From Natrinema salsiterrestre (lineage in GTDB: Archaea; Halobacteriota; Halobacteria; Halobacteriales; Natrialbaceae), in the NCBI RefSeq assembly GCF_029502005.1, contig NZ_JAMQOT010000001.1, positions 682,001 through 746,000 on the forward strand: DNA of 64,000 nucleotides, in the 5' to 3' direction. Made by a program: the position numbers and the translations under genes. How positions within the stretch are numbered: the stretch's first letter is position 1; each line of letters starts with the position of its first letter. This document shows, in pieces, positions 60,168-64,000 of the stretch. Under the pieces are notes generated by a model. It was not told the DNA's origin. It did not search any database and was given only the letters and a program-made list of their open reading frames with translations.

Positions 60168-61133
60168 ATGGCAGAACAAACCGAATTCAGCTGCGTCTCG
60201 TGTGAAACGACGTTCGATCCGTCCCCGAACGGCGGATTCTGTCCGAACTGTAACACGCCACATCCCGATTACGAAGCGCCGAGTGGTGACGACGCTGATA
60301 GTTCCGACGAGGAGTCCGAGACCGCCGACGACGCAGCCGATGACGAAGACGACCTCGAGGTGGAGTACGACGAAGGAGAGGAGGCAGAGACGGACGACGA
60401 AGACGAAGCGGAAACGGATGCCGACGGGGAAGCCGAAGACGACGGAGACACGCCGGAAGAAGACGAGCCGGCGACGATCGAGTGCCAGTCGTGTGACTCG
60501 ACGGTCGACGCGTCGGCGGCGTTCTGCCCGAACTGCGGGGAGGAACTCGAGGAAGCGGACGAGAGCGAGGCGGACGAGTCGGTGGAGCTTACCGAGTGTC
60601 CGGACTGCGGGAACTCGATCGACGAGGAGTCGTTCTGCCCGAGCTGCGGGACGGATCTGGACGCGATCCGGGAGAGCGGGGGCGTCGACGCCGACGACGA
60701 GGAAGCCGCTGACGAGGCCGTCGACGACGAGATCGGCGATGACGAAGCCGACGACGCCGACGATGAAACCGCAGACGACGACGCGAGCGATGACGAGGCA
60801 TCCGACGACGACGCCGACGACGTCCCGACCGAAGTGACGCTCGAGATCGACGGCGAACCCTACACGTTCGGTGACGGTGACGTGTTCGGTCGACGCGACG
60901 AGGAGTGGCTCGCGGACCTCGTCTCGGCGAGCGGCGGCCGCGAAGAGGCGAGGTACCTCTCGGGCGAGCACCTCGAGTTCGCGGTCGAAGACGACGGCGT
61001 CTACGTGACCGACGTCAGTACGAACGGGACGAAGCGCAACGGAACTGCCATGGACGGTTCCGAGGAGAAGCTCGAGGACGGCGACACGCTCGAACTCGCC
61101 GGTCGCGCGGAGATCGACGTGAAACTGTCGTAG
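60168..61133 (+). CDS. Triple zinc-ribbon protein with C-terminal FHA domain
   Basis: This 321-aa protein has three zinc ribbons: C9/C12/C25/C28, C106/C109/C120/C123 and C144/C147/C157/C160. They are separated by very acidic low-complexity linkers (40-100 and 170-220). The C-terminal forkhead-associated domain (about 222-320) carries FGRRDE (G241-R242), SGEH (S265, H268) and the STNGT loop (N286, G287), the residues that bind phosphothreonine. It is probably the reader of phosphorylation by the kinase two genes downstream. A T6 run at 61221 may end its transcript. Confidence 0.85.
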   Translation: MAEQTEFSCVSCETTFDPSPNGGFCPNCNTPHPDYEAPSGDDADSSDEESETADDAADDEDDLEVEYDEGEEAETDDEDEAETDADGEAEDDGDTPEEDEPATIECQSCDSTVDASAAFCPNCGEELEEADESEADESVELTECPDCGNSIDEESFCPSCGTDLDAIRESGGVDADDEEAADEAVDDEIGDDEADDADDETADDDASDDEASDDDADDVPTEVTLEIDGEPYTFGDGDVFGRRDEEWLADLVSASGGREEARYLSGEHLEFAVEDDGVYVTDVSTNGTKRNGTAMDGSEEKLEDGDTLELAGRAEIDVKLS

Positions 61134-61220
61134 CGACCGACGGCTCGAGCCGGCCGCGTTCGCCGCGATAGTCGCGGATTCTCCCGGTCGGATGCGTCAG
61201 CGTCGCGTAACGGGACCCCG

Positions 61221-61226
61221 TTTTTT
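61221..61226 (+). terminator. T-run after the FHA gene
   Basis: CCCCG followed by TTTTTT, 88 bp after the FHA stop and about 95 bp before the VWA gene, fits the oligo-T terminators of haloarchaea. Confidence 0.45.
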
Positions 61227-61320
61227 CCACGCCCGTGTCGAGTCGGTTTCGTATCAACTGACATTAGATACCAGCGAAAAAGTTATCAGATCATCCTGAG
61301 AGGTATGATTAGTTACCGCA

Positions 61321-62529
61321 ATGACGACCGACTTCTCAACGAAACTGAATCGACCGTACGTGCCGGAGAACGGGGGCGGAATTACCTGCGAACTCACTAT
61401 CGAACCGGACGACGACGGGACCGACGAACCGACGGAGCGACACATCGCGCTCTGTATCGACAGCAGCGGGTCGATGTCCTACAAGAAGATGGATCAGGTT
61501 CGCGACGCGACGAACCTCGTCTTCGGGCTCCTGAACGATCAGGACTACCTGAGCATCGTCACGTTCGATACCGAAGTCGACGTCATCATGGAAGCGACCC
61601 GGTGGGGAGACATCGAACGGAGCGAGGCCGAGGCGAAGCTCGACGAAATCGAAACCCGCGGCGGGACCGACATCTACGCCGGCCTCGAGGAGGCGCGAAA
61701 GTCGCTGCGCGGCCTCGACGAGGGCGAGGGAATCGCGAAGCGGATCCTGCTGCTCTCGGACGGCCGCGACATCCGGCTCGAGGAGCCGGACTTCGAGCCG
61801 CTGGCGAAGGCGACCGCGGACGGCGGGACGTCGATTTACTCCGCCGGGATCGGCTCGAACTACGACAAGGGGATCATTCGGACGCTGGGCGAGCACTCCC
61901 AGGGCCAGTGGGCGCACGTGGAGAACCCGATGGACATCCGATCGTTCTTCGGGGATGTCGTCCAGGAGGCCTCGACGGTCGTCGCGAACAACCCCGAACT
62001 GGTGATCGATCTGGAGGAGGGCTGTGAGGTCGGCGACGTCTACCGCCGGCTGCCGCAGGTTCAGGAAGTCGACGTCGAGCACGCCGGGGGGAGTGCGATC
62101 ATCGGACTGCCGGATCTGCTGGACCGCGAGCAACAGAAGGTCGTCCTGACCATGGACGCTCCCGTGGGCGAACTCGGGACGACCGCGACGATCGCTAACG
62201 TCGACCTGCAGGCCGGGTCGGCGTCGGCATCGAGCGACATTTCGGTCAGCTACACCGACGACGAGGAGAAACTGGCGACCCAGAACGAGGACGTCACCCT
62301 CTCCTACCGCGAGACGGATCTCCGCACCCGCATCGCCCACGCCGACGACGAAGACGAGATCGAGGAGGTCAAGGATCTGATCGACGAGACCGAGGTCATC
62401 ACCGGCGAGACGGAGATCACGGACGCGCTCCGGGAGAACGTCACGAGAATCGAGGAAGGCGACGAGGAGGAGGTCCGCGAGATCCAGGAGAACACGACAG
62501 TCGTCTACGATGCCGGCCGGTTCGACTGA
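61321..62529 (+). CDS. von Willebrand factor A (VWA) domain protein
   Basis: This 402-aa protein has a VWA domain with a complete MIDAS: CIDSSGSMS (D47, S49, S51), the ETRGGTDIYAGL threonine and ILLLSDGRD. After about residue 220 it continues with beta-rich sequence (VVANNPELVIDLEEGCEVGDVYRRL) and a helical acidic end (DEDEIEEVKDLIDETEVITGETEITDALRENV). There is no signal peptide, so it is likely cytosolic, as in TerY-type VWA proteins that work with kinases and PP2C phosphatases. It lies 82 bp before the kinase. Confidence 0.9.
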   Translation: MTTDFSTKLNRPYVPENGGGITCELTIEPDDDGTDEPTERHIALCIDSSGSMSYKKMDQVRDATNLVFGLLNDQDYLSIVTFDTEVDVIMEATRWGDIERSEAEAKLDEIETRGGTDIYAGLEEARKSLRGLDEGEGIAKRILLLSDGRDIRLEEPDFEPLAKATADGGTSIYSAGIGSNYDKGIIRTLGEHSQGQWAHVENPMDIRSFFGDVVQEASTVVANNPELVIDLEEGCEVGDVYRRLPQVQEVDVEHAGGSAIIGLPDLLDREQQKVVLTMDAPVGELGTTATIANVDLQAGSASASSDISVSYTDDEEKLATQNEDVTLSYRETDLRTRIAHADDEDEIEEVKDLIDETEVITGETEITDALRENVTRIEEGDEEEVREIQENTTVVYDAGRFD

Positions 62530-62611
62530 AAGCGGTCGACGCGATCGACCGGTGGCGGCGGATACCGTCCGCGGACGATCGGACACAGAGAGACACTAAG
62601 TACCAACCAAA

Positions 62612-63880
62612 ATGTCAGAGCCAACAGCCGGAGACGAACTCGCCGGCCGATACGAGATTCGAGAACAGCTCGGGAGGGGCGGCTTCGGCGTCGTGTGGGC
62701 CGCAACCGACACCGACACGGGACAGTCGGTCGCACTGAAACACCCCAACTACGACGGGAACGCGCCGGACGACCTCGTCGACAAGTACTTCGAGCGAGAG
62801 CGGGACGTCCTCGAGGACATCCGCGACGCGGGCGGCCACCCGAACATCATGGGGTACTACCGGACGGAACGCGGGTTCGGAATGCCGGTCCTCGTCATCG
62901 AGGCGATCGACGGCGAGGAGCTCGGGACCGTCGTCAAGAACGACGATCCCATCGCCGACGACGACGAGGTCCGCGAGATCGGCATCGGGATCTGCGACGC
63001 GCTCTCCTTCCTCCACGATCACGACCTCATCTACCGTGACCTCAAGCCGGACAACATCATGATCAACGGGACCAGGAACCCGAAGATCATCGACTTCACC
63101 ACGGCCAAGGGGTTCGTCCCCGAACGCGGCGGCGCCGAGTTCACGACGGAGAGCGCCGCGAGTTCCGCGGCGGGGGAGTCGAACGCGGACTCGACCGTCC
63201 CGGGGGAGTTCAAACCGCCGGAACTGAATCAGGGGTCGGAACAGCGCCAGGGCCCCTGGAGCGACGTCTACTCCATCGGGAAGATCCTGTGTTACCTCAA
63301 GGTCGGCTGGGTCCCCGACGACGACGGCGTCGCCCCCTCGGACTTTGGCATCGAGACGGCGCCGTACATGGACGAGATCATCCGACTCTCCACCCAGCAC
63401 GATACCGTCGACCGATATCCGAACGCGTCCGTGCTCAAGCGATCCCTCGAGAAGCGCGACGCGACGATGCCGGCGCAGGCGTCGGTCCACTGGCTCGGCC
63501 GCGACGAGCGGTGGACGATCAGTCCGGGCGACACCATCGGCAGGGTGACCCCCGACGGACCCCGGCCCTCGATCATGCTCGAGGACGACCGACACAAGGC
63601 CCTCTCGGCCGTGCACTGTCGGTTCGACACCGACGAGGAGGGGAACTGGCGTGTGATCGACACCAGTCTCAACGGCACCTACATCAGCAAACACGATGAA
63701 CAGGAGTGGCACCTCCTGCTGTCGGAGGCCGGACAGGAGCGCCAGCGACGCCACGGCGAGTCGGTTCCCGACGACCTCGAGGCGTCGACGTCGCTCGAGG
63801 GCGGCGACACCATCGCGCTGGTCAGTCCGTCCTACCCCGAGCGGTTCTACTTCCAGTTCGATCACCAACCCGTGGAATGA
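62612..63880 (+). CDS. Hanks-type Ser/Thr kinase with C-terminal FHA domain
   Basis: This 422-aa protein has a kinase domain with glycine loop GRGGFG (21-26), lysine K43 in VALKHP, the catalytic loop YRDLKPDN (D143, K145, N148; Tyr replaces the His of HRD) and the metal motif DFT (D161-T163 instead of DFG). The activation segment is Ser/Ala/Thr-rich (about 175-198) and could be autophosphorylated. The C-terminal FHA domain (about 300-415) has IGRV, SAVH (S332, H335) and SLNGT (N354, G355). It ends 2 bp before the next gene. Confidence 0.92.
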   Translation: MSEPTAGDELAGRYEIREQLGRGGFGVVWAATDTDTGQSVALKHPNYDGNAPDDLVDKYFERERDVLEDIRDAGGHPNIMGYYRTERGFGMPVLVIEAIDGEELGTVVKNDDPIADDDEVREIGIGICDALSFLHDHDLIYRDLKPDNIMINGTRNPKIIDFTTAKGFVPERGGAEFTTESAASSAAGESNADSTVPGEFKPPELNQGSEQRQGPWSDVYSIGKILCYLKVGWVPDDDGVAPSDFGIETAPYMDEIIRLSTQHDTVDRYPNASVLKRSLEKRDATMPAQASVHWLGRDERWTISPGDTIGRVTPDGPRPSIMLEDDRHKALSAVHCRFDTDEEGNWRVIDTSLNGTYISKHDEQEWHLLLSEAGQERQRRHGESVPDDLEASTSLEGGDTIALVSPSYPERFYFQFDHQPVE

Positions 63881-63882
63881 CT

Positions 63883-64000
63883 ATGGAACACGCGAGCACT
63901 ATCGATATCGGCGCGCGGAAGCAACGACGCGACGGAATCAACGAGGACGGGATCGCGACGGCGGTCTTCGAGAACCAACACCGGCAGACGGAACGGCCGG
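63883..64000 (+). CDS. Probable PP2C-type protein phosphatase, N-terminal fragment
   Basis: Only 39 codons lie in the window: MEHASTIDIGARKQRRDGIN, then EDGIATAVFENQHRQTERP. The pattern G-x-R-x-x-R-D-x-x-N-E-D-x-x-A is the first motif of PP2C phosphatases, where the aspartate of NED holds the metal. It starts 2 bp after the kinase stop, so kinase and phosphatase are cotranscribed. The call depends on one short motif plus context. Confidence 0.6.
   Translation, partial: MEHASTIDIGARKQRRDGINEDGIATAVFENQHRQTERP

Noticed and set aside
1-64000. Search by eye for tRNA, rRNA, CRISPR arrays, insertion sequences and replication origins
   Set aside because: No T-loop/acceptor patterns, no regular repeat-spacer arrays, no transposase motifs and no orc1/cdc6 gene were found; small RNAs cannot be excluded by eye.

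Overview
The window is from a haloarchaeon. The GC content is high, the proteins are acidic (Asp/Glu-rich), and many genes start with GTG or ATG about 25-30 nt downstream of TATA-like boxes, as in leaderless haloarchaeal mRNAs. It carries archaeal RNA polymerase subunits E' and E'', aIF2-gamma, ribosomal protein S6e and a complete archaellum locus. A member of the Natrialbales is my best guess, but the genus cannot be fixed from sequence alone. I see no rRNA, tRNA, CRISPR array or intact transposase.

Layout. 0-16.8 kb is mostly metabolic and regulatory: siroheme/heme genes (end of a precorrin-2 dehydrogenase, hemA), small redox and zinc-ribbon proteins, an operon of three periplasmic-binding-protein-fold proteins without signal peptides beside a cupin, pterin dehydratase, dodecin, a MATE exporter, geranylgeranyl reductase and a cyclase/FAH pair. 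16.9-19.1 kb holds two exported proteins and a membrane protein; two of these resemble the actinobacterial DUF6230/DUF6114 pair. 20.4-23.3 kb is the conserved information-processing operon aIF2-gamma, PIN protein, rpoE1, rpoE2, dephospho-CoA kinase. 23.5-34.6 kb has nuclease-like, MBL, AAA, stress and DHH-phosphoesterase genes. 34.7-46.3 kb is the archaellum region: a single archaellin is divergent from arlCE-F-G-H-I-J-D and is followed in its own direction by an exported protein and a GT-C-like membrane protein; a PadR-type regulator closes the block. 46.5-48.9 kb has S6e and small membrane proteins.

49.0-56.6 kb looks like a rearranged accessory segment. It is bracketed by a broken and an intact copy of a beta-CASP exonuclease gene and contains three disrupted genes and several sulfur-related genes (frameshifted cysteine desulfurase, DsrE protein, rhodanese-MBL persulfide dioxygenase) with an HTH regulator and a perfect 20-bp palindrome in its divergent promoter. 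58.5-64 kb is a phospho-signalling cluster: zinc-ribbon membrane protein, zinc-ribbon/FHA protein, VWA protein, Ser/Thr kinase with FHA domain, and the start of a probable PP2C phosphatase. This is my best candidate for a poorly described system.

A second theme is a family of short elements made of tandem perfect hairpins, mostly with 3-nt loops, at four places (about 4.2, 25.6, 47.4 and 49.25 kb). One sits in frame inside a gene, one breaks a gene and two are intergenic.
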